Shown: positions 26,078 to 34,539, counted from the stretch's first letter. The stretch is DNA of 41,435 bases from Rhodoblastus sp. 17X3 (GCF_030056575.1 NZ_JASHHX010000029.1:1-41435); one strand, 5' to 3'. The notes: generated by a model not told the origin, from the letters alone. A program made the numbers and translations.

Positions 26078-28443
26078 GCGGGACCGCGCGTGTCAGCGGG
26101 ACGGGCGCCGCCCTCCGCTCCCGGACGGTGAGGACGGGCGAGGGTCAGGTCGCGGGCCATATCGTCGATCCTCACGCGCCTGAGCGCCGCTTCGTGGTGG
26201 AGTTGCTGCTCGACGGCTATCCGGCCGCCCTGGGCCGCGCCGATCATTACGATCCCGATCTTGCGCGTGAAGGCTTTGGGGACGGCTGCTACGGCTTCGT
26301 CTTTTCCATCGCGCCAGCAGCCCTGCAATGCGCGCGGCGGGTCGAAATCCGCCTCGCCAATAGCGGCGAGATCGTCGGCGAGCCTTTGTTCGTGAAATCT
26401 TCGCCGCAGGCGGACGGCAATCTCCTGCCGGGCGAGGCGCGCTGGGAGAGCGGCCTGCGTTTCACCGGCTGGGTTGCTGGCGATCCGGCGTGCGCGCCGC
26501 GCGTTCGCGCCTTGGTGGACGGCGAATTGGCGGCCGAAGGACTGGCGACGCGCTGGACCCATGTCGGCGACGGCGCGAATGTTCGCGCCTTTCGCCGCTT
26601 CGACCTGCATTTGCCTTTGCGCTTCGCCGATGGCCGCGCCCATGCCGCGACCATCGTGAATGAAGAGGGCATGGAGCTGTCCGGCAGCCCCTGCGCCTTC
26701 GCCGCCTTTCCGGACGGACTGGCGCGCTTTTTCGAAACGCGCGCCGAGATCGAATCGGAACGCCCGCGCGGCGCGCTTCTCGATCGTCTGGCGCCGCAAT
26801 CCCTGCCTTTCGTCCTGTTCGAGGACTGGCGCCGCGCCTTTCCGCCGCCGGCGCCTGCAGCCACCAAACGGCCGAAAGTCGCCGTCGCCCTGATCGGCGA
26901 CGCCGGGATCGAGGCAAGCGTCGCCAGCCTCGAAGCGCAGCAGGACTGCGACTGGGTCGCCGGCGCGTTGGAAGGCGGCGCGGAGCCGGCCGGTTTCGAC
27001 TCTCGTCTCCTGCAGCAATTCCTCGACGGCGAGGCCAGGGATTGTCCGGTCGTGGTCTTCGCCCCCTCCGGCTCCGTCCTGCAGCCGCGGGCGCTCGCCC
27101 TGCTGGCGGCGGCGCTTGACGCCTTTCCGGCGGCGTCGCTGGCCTATGCGGATGTCACGATCCCTCAGTCAGACGGCTCGGAATGGCCTTTGGCCCTGCC
27201 GGCCTTCGATTATGAAGCAATGCTCGAACAGGGCTGCGGCGCGCTGTTCTTCGCGGCGCGCGCGGATCATGTCCGCGCGGCGGCCAAGGCGGGCGCGGCG
27301 GACCTGTTCCAGCTGTTTTTCCACGGTCAGGAGCGGCGCAGAAGCCTCGGCTTGCGCGGCGGCAGGCCGCAAGGGGAGGCGCCGGTCCATCAGCCGGGCT
27401 TTCTGGCGCGCCTGCCGGATTTCGACTTCGCCGCTCTGTCCGAGCCGCTGAAGCGCGCCGTCGAAGCGCATCTTTCGGCGCGCGGAATGTCGGCGCGACT
27501 CACGCCCGGGTTCGGCGCGCTGCTGCCCTCGGTGCGGGTGGCGCGCGCGCCGCCGCGCGGGCAGGTTTCGATTCTCGTTCCGACCCGCGACCGCGCCGAC
27601 CTGCTGGCGGGCTGTTTCGATGCGCTCGCGCGCACCGTCAATCTGGCCCGCCACGAGCTGATCATCCTCGACAATGATTCGGTCGAGGCGGAGTTTCTGG
27701 CCCTGTTCGAGCGGATCGCGGCGCGCGGCGGGCGGATCATTCACGTTCCTGGCCCATTCAACCATTCCCGCATGATCAACAAGGGCGCCTCGGCGGCACA
27801 CGGGGAATTCCTTCTTCTGCTCGACAATGACGTCGAGGCGCGGGAGCCCGGCTGGCTCGACGAGATGCTCGGCCGCATCGCCGAGCCGGACGTCGGCGCC
27901 GTGGGCGGGATGCTGATCCGGCCGAGCGGAATCGTTCAGCATGGCGGCGTCGTGCTCGGATCGAATTTCGCCGCCGCCACTGCGTTCGGCGACTGTGTCG
28001 AAAGCGATACTGGCTATGCCGATTGGCTCGCTGCGGCGCATGAATGCAGCGCCGTCACAGGGGCCTGCCTGCTCACGGACAAATGGCTTTTCCAGCAATC
28101 CGGGGGGTTCGACGACGCGCATTTTCCGCTTGCCTATAATGAGGTCGACTATTGCCTGAAATTGCGGGCGAAAGGGCTGCGGGTCGTCATGACGCCCCAT
28201 GCGCGTCTGCTGCATCGGGAATCCGGCGCGCGCGGCCTGCGCGCCGACGCGACCGAGCGGTTTCCGCGCGAAACCCGCCATCTGCGCGCAGCCTGGCGCG
28301 ACGCGCTGCTGGCCGATCCTGCCTATAACCCCATGCTTTCGCTGGGCAGCACGCCTTTTTCCGCTCTGGCCTGGCCGCCGCGCCTGGCGGAGCCGCGCCA
28401 GCCTTCCATCAAGCCGCCGCATCCAATTCCGCCGGGCTTCTGA
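26074..28443 (+). CDS. family 2 glycosyltransferase with long N-terminal region
   Basis: 789 residues. The C-terminal third is a clear GT2 domain from about residue 497: VSILVPTRDRADLLAGCFDAL, LIILDNDSVEAEFL, FLLLLDNDVEAREPGW as the DxD segment, VGAVGGMLIRPSGIVQHGG, and NEVDYCLKLRAKGLRVV as catalytic-base region, then TPHARLLHRESGARG. This resembles rhamnosyl- and related transferases of surface polysaccharides. The first 490 residues have a beta-rich start (about 1-200) and a region around 270-440 that looks like a second, degenerate GT2 fold lacking a clear DxD. Start ATG 26074 overlaps the previous stop; an upstream in-frame start at 26005 would overlap that gene by 73 bases and is less likely. 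Last gene of the glycan locus. Confidence 0.85.
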   Translation: MSGTARVSGTGAALRSRTVRTGEGQVAGHIVDPHAPERRFVVELLLDGYPAALGRADHYDPDLAREGFGDGCYGFVFSIAPAALQCARRVEIRLANSGEIVGEPLFVKSSPQADGNLLPGEARWESGLRFTGWVAGDPACAPRVRALVDGELAAEGLATRWTHVGDGANVRAFRRFDLHLPLRFADGRAHAATIVNEEGMELSGSPCAFAAFPDGLARFFETRAEIESERPRGALLDRLAPQSLPFVLFEDWRRAFPPPAPAATKRPKVAVALIGDAGIEASVASLEAQQDCDWVAGALEGGAEPAGFDSRLLQQFLDGEARDCPVVVFAPSGSVLQPRALALLAAALDAFPAASLAYADVTIPQSDGSEWPLALPAFDYEAMLEQGCGALFFAARADHVRAAAKAGAADLFQLFFHGQERRRSLGLRGGRPQGEAPVHQPGFLARLPDFDFAALSEPLKRAVEAHLSARGMSARLTPGFGALLPSVRVARAPPRGQVSILVPTRDRADLLAGCFDALARTVNLARHELIILDNDSVEAEFLALFERIAARGGRIIHVPGPFNHSRMINKGASAAHGEFLLLLDNDVEAREPGWLDEMLGRIAEPDVGAVGGMLIRPSGIVQHGGVVLGSNFAAATAFGDCVESDTGYADWLAAAHECSAVTGACLLTDKWLFQQSGGFDDAHFPLAYNEVDYCLKLRAKGLRVVMTPHARLLHRESGARGLRADATERFPRETRHLRAAWRDALLADPAYNPMLSLGSTPFSALAWPPRLAEPRQPSIKPPHPIPPGF

Positions 28444-28507
28444 CGCGCGCCGCTGTCACGCGATTGTCATGCGGTCGCGTTAGGCGGAAGGAAAATGGGT
28501 TTGCGTC

Positions 28508-29980
28508 TTGTCCGATCCTTCCGCGCTCTTTGATGAAATCGACCGCCTTCGGGCGCAATTGCGCATCGATGCGGCGCGTCAGCTGGACAAATGGCAGGCG
28601 TGGCGGCTCGAACCCGATTTTGCCGCCTCCGCGACGAATCTCGCCGCCTATCTCGCCTTGCGCCATTACGATCTCCGCTCCGTCCAGCGCGATCTGATGG
28701 CGCTGGGACTTTCCTCGCTCGGGCGTCTGGAAAGCCGCGTGCTGCCTACACTCGACTCCGTCGCGGCGGCGCTGGCGGCGCTCGCCGGGCGGGAGCGGAT
28801 TGTCGGGCCGGACGAGGCGGCGTTTTTCGCCGGCGAGCTTGAGCTGCTTGGCCGCAGCCGCAATTTGTTCGGCGAGCCTGCCGGCGAAAGGTTGACCTCG
28901 CTGCTGGTCACCTGTCCCTCCACCGCCGCCGATGATCGCAGCTTCATGCTCGGTCTGGCGGAGAAGGGCGTCGAGGCGGTGCGGATCAATTGCGCCCATG
29001 ACGACGCCGACAAATGGGCGCGGATGATCGAGCACGTCCATTCGGCTGGCGAGCGCACGGGCCGTCGCATGCGCATCTTCATGGATCTCGCCGGCCCCAA
29101 GGTGCGCACCGGCGCCGTCGCCGCGCTGCGTCATGACAAACATGCCGCGTTCGACGATCTGATCGCAGTGACCGAGCCCGGCGAATTGCGCCGCGTCGGC
29201 AAGAAGGACGCCGGTTTCGCGGTCGAGTGCACCCTGCCGGAAGCCATCGAGGCCTCGCGGCCCGGCGACCGCCTGTCGATTGACGATGGCAAGCTGGAAG
29301 CGAAGATCGAGCGCGTCGACGACGGCTTCTTCATCGCCCGCGTCGTGCGGTGCGACGCGGAGGGCTATAAGTTCAAGTCCGAGAAAGGGCTGAATTTCCC
29401 CGACGCGGAACTCGCCATTCCGGCGCTCACGGCCAAGGACCGCGAGGATCTGCGCTTCGTCGCGGCCCGTGCCGACGCCATCGATTTTTCCTTCGTGCAG
29501 AGCGTGGACGACATTGAAAGCCTGCAAGACGCGCTGGAAGAGGTCCGGCCCGGCGACTGGAGCCAGATTCCTCTGGTGCTGAAAATCGAGACGCCGCGCG
29601 CCGTGCGCAATCTGCCGGAACTGATCGTGCGCGCCGCCGCGCGCCAGCCCGCCGCTGTGATGATCGCGCGCGGAGACCTCGCCATCGAAATGGGCTTCAC
29701 CCGCCTGGCCGAGATGCAGGAAGAGATCCTGTGGATCGCGGAAGCAGCGCGAATCCCGGTGATCTGGGCGACGCAGGTGATGGAGAACCTGGTCAAGACC
29801 GGAGCCTTTTCGCGCGGGGAAATGACCGACGCCGCCATGGCCGCGCGTGCAGAATGCGTGATGCTCAACAAGGGCCCGCATCTGATGAAGGCGCTCGGCG
29901 AGTTGACCCGGCTGCTGGGCCGGATGGACGTGCATATCCACAAGAAAACGCCGCAGATGCGCCGCCTGACGAGTTGGTGA
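28508..29980 (+). CDS. pyruvate kinase, atypical form with N-terminal extension
   Basis: Catalyses phosphoenolpyruvate plus ADP to pyruvate plus ATP. About 130 extra residues precede the barrel, which opens with LLVTCPSTAADDRSF (the usual TxGPSS place), followed by VRINCAHDD, MDLAGPKVRTG (TKGPEIRTG place), VLKIETPRAVRNL, MIARGDLAIEMG and WATQVMENLVKTGAFSRGEMTDAAMAARAECVMLNKGP. The family sequence around the last motif differs from standard enzymes (LNKGP for LSGE), and the C-terminal allosteric domain is missing (490 residues in all). Such divergent enzymes occur in alphaproteobacteria and cyanobacteria. The only in-frame start near the frame opening is TTG 28508; the GGAAGGA site is 15 bases away, so the start is uncertain. 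Not linked in function to its neighbours. Confidence 0.85.
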   Translation: MSDPSALFDEIDRLRAQLRIDAARQLDKWQAWRLEPDFAASATNLAAYLALRHYDLRSVQRDLMALGLSSLGRLESRVLPTLDSVAAALAALAGRERIVGPDEAAFFAGELELLGRSRNLFGEPAGERLTSLLVTCPSTAADDRSFMLGLAEKGVEAVRINCAHDDADKWARMIEHVHSAGERTGRRMRIFMDLAGPKVRTGAVAALRHDKHAAFDDLIAVTEPGELRRVGKKDAGFAVECTLPEAIEASRPGDRLSIDDGKLEAKIERVDDGFFIARVVRCDAEGYKFKSEKGLNFPDAELAIPALTAKDREDLRFVAARADAIDFSFVQSVDDIESLQDALEEVRPGDWSQIPLVLKIETPRAVRNLPELIVRAAARQPAAVMIARGDLAIEMGFTRLAEMQEEILWIAEAARIPVIWATQVMENLVKTGAFSRGEMTDAAMAARAECVMLNKGPHLMKALGELTRLLGRMDVHIHKKTPQMRRLTSW

Positions 29981-30116
29981 GGCATCTGCTCGCGTGCATT
30001 TGCGCAAGCACGCCCTGTTGAAACGCTTCGCGTGGAGAGCTTGTTTCGGCGTCGCTCGACTCCTACCTCGGAAGGGCTCCTTTTTTCACTTTCCCTCCTG
30101 ACAGGACCGCCCCGCC

Positions 30117-31172
30117 ATGTTCACCGTCAAAGGCTTCGCCGCGCAATCCGCCACGGCTCCGCTCGCCCCTTTCAGCTTCGAGCGCCGCGACCCCGGCCCC
30201 GATGACGTCCAGATTGACATTCTTTATTGCGGCGTCTGCCATTCCGACCTGCATCAGGCGCGCAACGACTGGAGCAATTCGCTTTATCCGATGGTGCCGG
30301 GACATGAGATCGTCGGGAGGGTGGTCAAGGTCGGCGCTCATGTGAGCCGGTTCAAGGCCGGCGATCTCGCCGCTGTGGGCTGCATGGTCGATTCCTGCCG
30401 CCATTGCGCGCCCTGCGAGGCTGGTCTGGAACAATATTGCGCCGAAGGCTTCACGGGGACCTATAATTCGCGCGAGCGCGGCACGAAGAACCTCACCTTC
30501 GGAGGCTATTCCGAGCAAGTCGTGGTCGAGCAGCGCTTCGTCGCCAGAGTGCCGGAAAATCTCGACCTCAAGGCCGTCGCGCCGCTGCTTTGCGCGGGCA
30601 TCACGACTTACTCGCCGCTGCGCCACTGGAAGGTCGGGCCGGGGCAAAAGGTTGGAATCGTCGGTCTGGGCGGCCTCGGCCATATGGGCGTGAAACTCGC
30701 CAAGGCCATGGGCGCGCATGTGGTCATGATCACGACCTCGCCGGAGAAGGGCAAGGACGCCTTGCGCCTCGGCGCCGACGAGGTGCTGGTGTCGCGCGAC
30801 GAAGCCGCCATGAAAAAGGCCCGTGGAACCTTCGATTTCCTGCTTAACACCATTCCCGTCGGCCACGACATCAACCCCTATCTCGGCCTGCTGAAGCTCG
30901 ACGGCGCCATGGCGCTGGTCGGCGCGCTGACCGCGCTGGAGCCGCCGCTGCAGGGGATCAATCTGATCGGCGGGCGGAAGACGGTCGCCGGCTCGCTGAT
31001 CGGCGGCATGCCGGAAACGCAGGAAATGCTCGATTTCTGCGGCAAGCATAATATTGTCAGCGATATCGAGATGATCCGCATCGACGAGATCAACGAGGCC
31101 TATGAGCGGATGCTGAAAAATGACGTGCGTTATCGCTTCGTCATAGATATGGCTTCGCTCAAGGCGGCCTGA
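30117..31172 (+). CDS. zinc-dependent alcohol dehydrogenase (CAD/YahK type)
   Basis: NADP-type medium-chain alcohol/aldehyde reductase. Catalytic zinc ligands are visible: Cys41 in GVCHSDLH, His63-Glu64 in PGHE, and Cys159 in PLLCAGITTYSPL. The structural zinc site is Cys94, Cys97, Cys100 and Cys108. The dinucleotide fold motif GLGGLG is at 183-188, preceded by KVGIV. At 351 residues it matches YahK/cinnamyl-alcohol-dehydrogenase-like enzymes, which reduce a wide range of aldehydes. CAGGA lies about ten bases before ATG 30117. The small cysteine hydrolase gene follows after 26 bases and is probably in the same operon. Confidence 0.93.
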   Translation: MFTVKGFAAQSATAPLAPFSFERRDPGPDDVQIDILYCGVCHSDLHQARNDWSNSLYPMVPGHEIVGRVVKVGAHVSRFKAGDLAAVGCMVDSCRHCAPCEAGLEQYCAEGFTGTYNSRERGTKNLTFGGYSEQVVVEQRFVARVPENLDLKAVAPLLCAGITTYSPLRHWKVGPGQKVGIVGLGGLGHMGVKLAKAMGAHVVMITTSPEKGKDALRLGADEVLVSRDEAAMKKARGTFDFLLNTIPVGHDINPYLGLLKLDGAMALVGALTALEPPLQGINLIGGRKTVAGSLIGGMPETQEMLDFCGKHNIVSDIEMIRIDEINEAYERMLKNDVRYRFVIDMASLKAA

Positions 31173-31198
31173 ACCGTCGGGACAAGCAGGGGGATGAA

Positions 31199-31732
31199 AT
31201 GCTGTCGCTGGAGCCTTCGTCCTACCTGCTGCTGCTGATCGATTTCCAGACCCGGCTCGCGCCGGCGATCGAGGGCGCGGCGGCGGCCATCGACAATGCG
31301 CGGCGGCTGGCTGAAGGCGCGGCGCTGCTGGGCGCGACGATTGTCGCCACCGAGCAAAATCCCGAGAAGCTTGGCCTGACCGCGCCCGAACTCGCCGGGC
31401 GCGCCTCGCAGACCGTGAGCAAGATGAGTTTCGACGCCTCGGCGGCGCCCGGCTTTCCGAACCATTTGCTCGACGGAAGGCCCGTGATCGTCACGGGATT
31501 TGAAACCCATGTCTGCGTGCTGCAGACGGTTCTGGCCTTGCTGGGCGAGGGGATTCAGGTTTTTGTGGTCGCTGACGCGGTCGGCTCGCGCCGCGCCGAA
31601 AACAAGGCGGCGGCGCTGCATCGCATGGAGCGTTACGGCGCGGAAATCGTGACAACGGAAATGGTGCTGTTCGAATGGCTCGGCTCCGCCGACCATCCGC
31701 ATTTCCGCGATATTTCCCGCCTTGTGAAATGA
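31199..31732 (+). CDS. isochorismatase-family cysteine hydrolase
   Basis: Cysteine hydrolase of the isochorismatase-like fold, 177 residues. The catalytic triad is seen as Asp15 (LLIDFQTRL), Lys75 (TVSKMSFDA) and Cys106 (VTGFETHVCVLQTV). This subgroup (YcaC-like) acts on small amides or nitrogen compounds; the natural substrate is not known from sequence. An AGGGGG site lies just upstream of ATG 31199. It is the last gene of a pair with the alcohol dehydrogenase and is followed by two hairpins. Confidence 0.88.
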   Translation: MLSLEPSSYLLLLIDFQTRLAPAIEGAAAAIDNARRLAEGAALLGATIVATEQNPEKLGLTAPELAGRASQTVSKMSFDASAAPGFPNHLLDGRPVIVTGFETHVCVLQTVLALLGEGIQVFVVADAVGSRRAENKAAALHRMERYGAEIVTTEMVLFEWLGSADHPHFRDISRLVK

Positions 31733-31735
31733 TGC

Positions 31736-31760
31736 CATCGGCCTTTGCAAAGGACCGATG
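31736..31760 (+). terminator. imperfect hairpin right after the cysteine hydrolase stop
   Basis: CATCGGCCTTTG and CAAAGGACCGATG pair over eleven or twelve bases with one bulge, three bases after the stop codon. No T-run follows. Confidence 0.35.
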
Positions 31761-31787
31761 ACATCCGCGCCGACTGACGCCGGCGGA

Positions 31788-31821
31788 CGCCTTTGTTTCC
31801 GGCGTGTCGGAAACAAAGGCG
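31788..31821. terminator. bidirectional terminator between convergent genes
   Basis: CGCCTTTGTTTCCG and CGGAAACAAAGGCG form a perfect 14-pair stem with a six-base loop. It lies between the plus-strand cysteine hydrolase and the minus-strand YGRPG protein gene, where it can end transcripts from both sides. Confidence 0.55.
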
Positions 31822-31865
31822 AACAATATGAAAACGCGGCGCCTGAGCGTCGCCCGATCCTTATA

Positions 31866-32372
31866 TTACTGGCAGGCGTCCCAGAAGCCGGCGCGGCGCG
31901 ACGGGTCCGTGTAATACCAGCACAGGCCTGGTCCCGGCGGGCGGCTGGAGACATAGGCCGCTGCGGCCGCCGCCGACAGCACGCCGATGGCCGCGCCCGC
32001 CGCGATGGCGCCGCCGGGCGCCCAGCCATAACCCGGACGCCGCCAGGCGCCGTAATAGCCGGGCCGACCATAAACGCCGGGGCGGCCATAGACTCCGCCC
32101 GGACGACCGTAAACTCCAGGGCGACCATAGACTCCGCCGGGGCGGCCGTAGACGCCGCCGGGACGACCATAGGCGCCGGGCCGGCCATAGGCTCCGGGCG
32201 CGCGGTGAACGCCGCCGGCGGGCCCACGGTGGACGCCGCCGCGGAAAGCGAGCGTCACCGGCGTGGGAGCGACCGGCGGGGCGATGGTCATGGCGAAAGC
32301 CGCTGTCGCGTCGATCAGGATCGCGAGCGTGCCGGCGAGTGCGGCGACCGAGCGAATTCGACTCAGGATCAT
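31866..32372 (-). CDS. exported YGRPG-repeat protein
   Basis: 168 residues with a signal peptide (about 1-27, ending TAAFA). The central part holds seven YGRPG units at residues 62-105 with GGV or A spacers. It then has a hydrophobic Ala/Gly stretch (121-141) that could be a membrane segment, and ends PGLCWYYTDPSRRAGFWDACQ-like with two cysteines; that tail occurs in many small exported proteins of Hyphomicrobiales, function unknown. I see no enzyme motif. The repeat coding is nearly identical from unit to unit. A terminator lies after it at 31788-31821. Likely an envelope or cell-surface protein. Confidence 0.78.
   Translation of the reverse strand: MILSRIRSVAALAGTLAILIDATAAFAMTIAPPVAPTPVTLAFRGGVHRGPAGGVHRAPGAYGRPGAYGRPGGVYGRPGGVYGRPGVYGRPGGVYGRPGVYGRPGYYGAWRRPGYGWAPGGAIAAGAAIGVLSAAAAAAYVSSRPPGPGLCWYYTDPSRRAGFWDACQ
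32058..32189 (-). repeat. 18-21 base tandem repeats coding YGRPG units
   Basis: Seven units coding YGRPG with GGV, V or A spacers, in near-identical DNA. Frame is kept throughout, so unit number could change by slippage without breaking the gene. Confidence 0.8.
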
Positions 32373-32517
32373 GTTGTTTCTCCTTGTTCGGCGCCGCCGT
32401 GATTGAGGCCGCCGCCTTTTGCCGTCGGCCGGCTTGCGATCTCGATCACAAGCTGAACCGTTCAGCGTGGGCGAAGGTTCCCAGGCCTGCGCGGCCCTTC
32501 GCGGCTGCTGAAACAGA

Positions 32518-32546
32518 ACGGGCGGCGTTTAGGAAACGCCGCCCGT
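32518..32546 (-). terminator. intrinsic terminator after the Tat-like exported protein gene
   Basis: ACGGGCGGCGTTT and AAACGCCGCCCGT form a perfect 13-pair stem with a three-base loop. On the minus strand it is followed by TCTGTTT. It lies 25 bases past the stop of the gene at 32572-33006. Confidence 0.7.
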
Positions 32547-32571
32547 GCAAATCCAAGCCTTGCGGAAAGGA

Positions 32572-33006
32572 TCACATGGACAGGCTGAAGCCGCTCAGGC
32601 CGGCGTTGGCCTCAAAGCCCGCCTGCATGCCCTGCAATTCGAGAATGACGCCATTGGAATTCTGCATCCGCATGACGCGCGCGCCGCCCGCGACCGCGAT
32701 GCCAGCGCCGACGGCGGTGAAGGTCCCGACGATGTCGGACGGCTGATTGATGTTGCGGGCGGTGCCGACGAGCGTGCCGCCGGAGGCGCCGATCGTGCCG
32801 ACGGTGATGCCGCCGATGCGCAGCGGATAGGTGTGACCCTGGAAGGTCAGAGTGCCGCTGCCGCCGCCGAGGCCGACGATGAAGCCGGCGTTGGCCATGC
32901 GGAGGCGCACCTTGCCGGAACCGGCGAAAGCCGGGGCGCTCGCAGCCAGGAAAGCGGCGGCCAGAGCAGCGGAAGCGGTCTTGATGATGTGACGACGATT
33001 GAACAT
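32572..33006 (-). CDS. small exported protein of unknown function
   Basis: 144 residues. The start FNRRHIIKTASAALAAAFLAASAPAFA is a signal peptide with a twin-arginine-like NRRHIIK motif, so Tat export is possible though the match is imperfect. The mature part is Gly-rich and beta-like: VGLGGGSGTLTFQGHTYPLRIGGITVG, then INQPSDIVGTFTAVGAGIAVAGGARVM and NSNGVILELQGMQAGFEANAGLSGFSL. This pattern recalls small periplasmic proteins of the DUF1134 or lipid-binding YSC84 type, but I cannot assign it. It has its own terminator and, upstream, a 170-base gap to the tRNA gene. Confidence 0.7.
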   Translation of the reverse strand: MFNRRHIIKTASAALAAAFLAASAPAFAGSGKVRLRMANAGFIVGLGGGSGTLTFQGHTYPLRIGGITVGTIGASGGTLVGTARNINQPSDIVGTFTAVGAGIAVAGGARVMRMQNSNGVILELQGMQAGFEANAGLSGFSLSM

Positions 33007-33178
33007 ATGGGCCTCCGTCTCGTGGCGCTGTTTTTGAAAGAAGCGTTTTCGAGAGCTGAAAATTGGCGGGCGCGCGGAAAAGCCTTGAATGAAAGGCGAT
33101 TCGTCGCGGATCGAATCATTGCCCGGGGCGGCGTTTCGGTCAATGCGCCAGCGCAGGATTGTTGAAGCGCGCCGCGCT

Positions 33179-33254
33179 TGGTGGGCCGGGCAGGACTCGA
33201 ACCTGCAACCAGACCGTTATGAGCGGCCGGCTCTAACCATTGAGCTACCGGCCC
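33179..33254 (-). tRNA. tRNA with CAU anticodon, probably tRNA-Ile2 (lysidine-modified)
   Basis: Folds into a full cloverleaf on the minus strand: acceptor GGGCCGG/CCGGCCC with discriminator A and an encoded CCA, D stem GCTC/GAGC, anticodon stem GGCCG/CGGTC with loop CTCATAA (anticodon CAU), and T arm GCAGG/CCTGC. Length is 76 bases. CAU can mean elongator Met or Ile2. The acceptor has C4-G69 and C5-G68, known recognition pairs for TilS lysidine synthase in E. coli tRNA-Ile2, and the D loop matches Ile2 better than Met. I favour Ile2. Confidence 0.85.
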
Positions 33255-33401
33255 CACCGAGCCCGGAGCGGGCTTCGCGCCTGTTTAGACCGATTTCCGC
33301 GCCTCTTGCAACGCCGCGCTTGCGTTCGCGCAGGGGCAGGGGAGTCTTGTTGCGGCGCGGAAGACGCCTATTTATAGCCGATCCGCCGTCAGGAGGCCCA
33401 G

Positions 33402-33803
33402 ATGACCTCGAAAACCTTCAAATTCGCCCGCACCGATGAGGAATGGCGCGCTCTGCTCACGCCCGAGCAATATGACGTGTTGCGCCGCCACGGCACCGAG
33501 CGTCCGGGCTCCTGCGCGCTCAATCACGAAAAGCGCGCCGGCGCCTTTTATTGCGTGGGCTGCGGGCAGGAATTGTTCCGCGCCGCCGAGAAATTCGAGA
33601 GCGGCACAGGATGGCCGAGCTTTTTCGATCCGCTGCCGGGCGCGGTCGAAACCAGCCGCGACGCCAGCCATTTCATGGTTCGCACAGAGGTGCATTGCAG
33701 CCAGTGCGGCGGTCACCTCGGCCATGTCTTTGATGACGGGCCGCCTCCGACCCATCTGCGCTACTGCATCAATGGCGTCGCGCTGGACTTCAAGCCGGAT
33801 TGA
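33402..33803 (+). CDS. msrB: peptide-methionine (R)-S-oxide reductase
   Basis: Repairs oxidised methionine (R-sulfoxide form) in proteins. The nucleophile Cys122 lies in LRYCIN; structural zinc cysteines are Cys51 and Cys54 (CVGC) and Cys99 and Cys102 (CSQC). GTGWPSFFDPL and GHLGHVFDDGP are family signatures. At 133 residues with no signal peptide it is the cytoplasmic single-domain form. ATG 33402 has an AGGAGG site. It stands alone, downstream of the tRNA gene. Confidence 0.96.
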   Translation: MTSKTFKFARTDEEWRALLTPEQYDVLRRHGTERPGSCALNHEKRAGAFYCVGCGQELFRAAEKFESGTGWPSFFDPLPGAVETSRDASHFMVRTEVHCSQCGGHLGHVFDDGPPPTHLRYCINGVALDFKPD

Positions 33804-33937
33804 GCCTTTCGGATTTGAGGCTTGCCAGATTGAGTCTTGCAAAATGACGCGAATCGAATCCGGCGCTGGCGATTTCGCGTGAAAACGTTTATGAGCGCGG
33901 CAAGGGATGAGGCTCCCATCAGCTTCAGGGACGTTCT

Positions 33938-34387
33938 ATGCGCAAGGTTGTCGGCGCCAAGTTGCACGGGATCCACGTGACAGACGCCAATATCGATTAT
34001 CATGGCTCTATCACGCTCGACCCCGATCATTGCGAGGAAGCGGGAATTCTGCCGCTGGAATTCGTCGAGATCTGGAACAAGAATTCCGGAGCGCGGATCT
34101 CCACCTATGTCATCCTCGGCGAACGGGGATCGCGCTGCTGCATCCTCAACGGCGCCGCGGCGCGCACCTGCCAGCCGGGCGACCAGATCATCATCTGCAG
34201 CTCGATCTATATCGACGCGGACGAGATTCCCGCGCTGCGCCCCAAGGTCCTGGCCTTCGACCGCGAGAACCGCGTCATCGACCGCCTTTCCTATCAGGTC
34301 GATCTCGACGAATCCGGCCGTTACCGCTTTTCCATCCGCGACGAAAACGGCGCGGCCCAGCCCATTCCGCTGAAGGCCAAGATCTGA
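33938..34387 (+). CDS. panD: aspartate 1-decarboxylase proenzyme
   Basis: Makes beta-alanine from aspartate for pantothenate and coenzyme A. The self-cleavage site is Gly23-Ser24 in YHGSITL, giving a pyruvoyl group on the alpha chain. Arg53 and Tyr57 of the active site, and ERGSR and NGAAAR, are present. The 149 residues are some 20 longer than the E. coli enzyme because of a C-terminal tail ([17 protein letters not shown]). AGGGAC precedes ATG 33938. A terminator follows. Confidence 0.96.
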   Translation: MRKVVGAKLHGIHVTDANIDYHGSITLDPDHCEEAGILPLEFVEIWNKNSGARISTYVILGERGSRCCILNGAAARTCQPGDQIIICSSIYIDADEIPALRPKVLAFDRENRVIDRLSYQVDLDESGRYRFSIRDENGAAQPIPLKAKI

Positions 34388-34432
34388 CCCTCAAGATCTG
34401 ACCTTCGCGCATCGCACAGGACGCCGGAACGA

Positions 34433-34455
34433 AAAAGCGGCCAAGCGCCGCTTTT
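34433..34455 (+). terminator. intrinsic terminator after panD
   Basis: AAAAGCGGC and GCCGCTTTT form a perfect nine-pair stem with a five-base loop, closing in TTTT and followed by GGCTTTTCC. Confidence 0.7.
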
Positions 34456-34539
34456 GGCTTTTCCGGGCAGCCCTTGAATCGAACCGCCCGCTTCCGCATG
34501 CAGGCCGCGCCTGGACGGGAAGGGCCCGAGGAGTGAAAG

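Noticed and set aside
30060-30100. Possible terminator (GGGCTCC followed by six T) before the alcohol dehydrogenase
   Set aside because: The stem is only three pairs, too weak to call.
31130-32227. Minus-strand open frame across the cysteine hydrolase and YGRPG genes
   Set aside because: It overlaps two well-supported genes in other frames and has a low-complexity Ala/Pro/Met composition caused by the repeat DNA.
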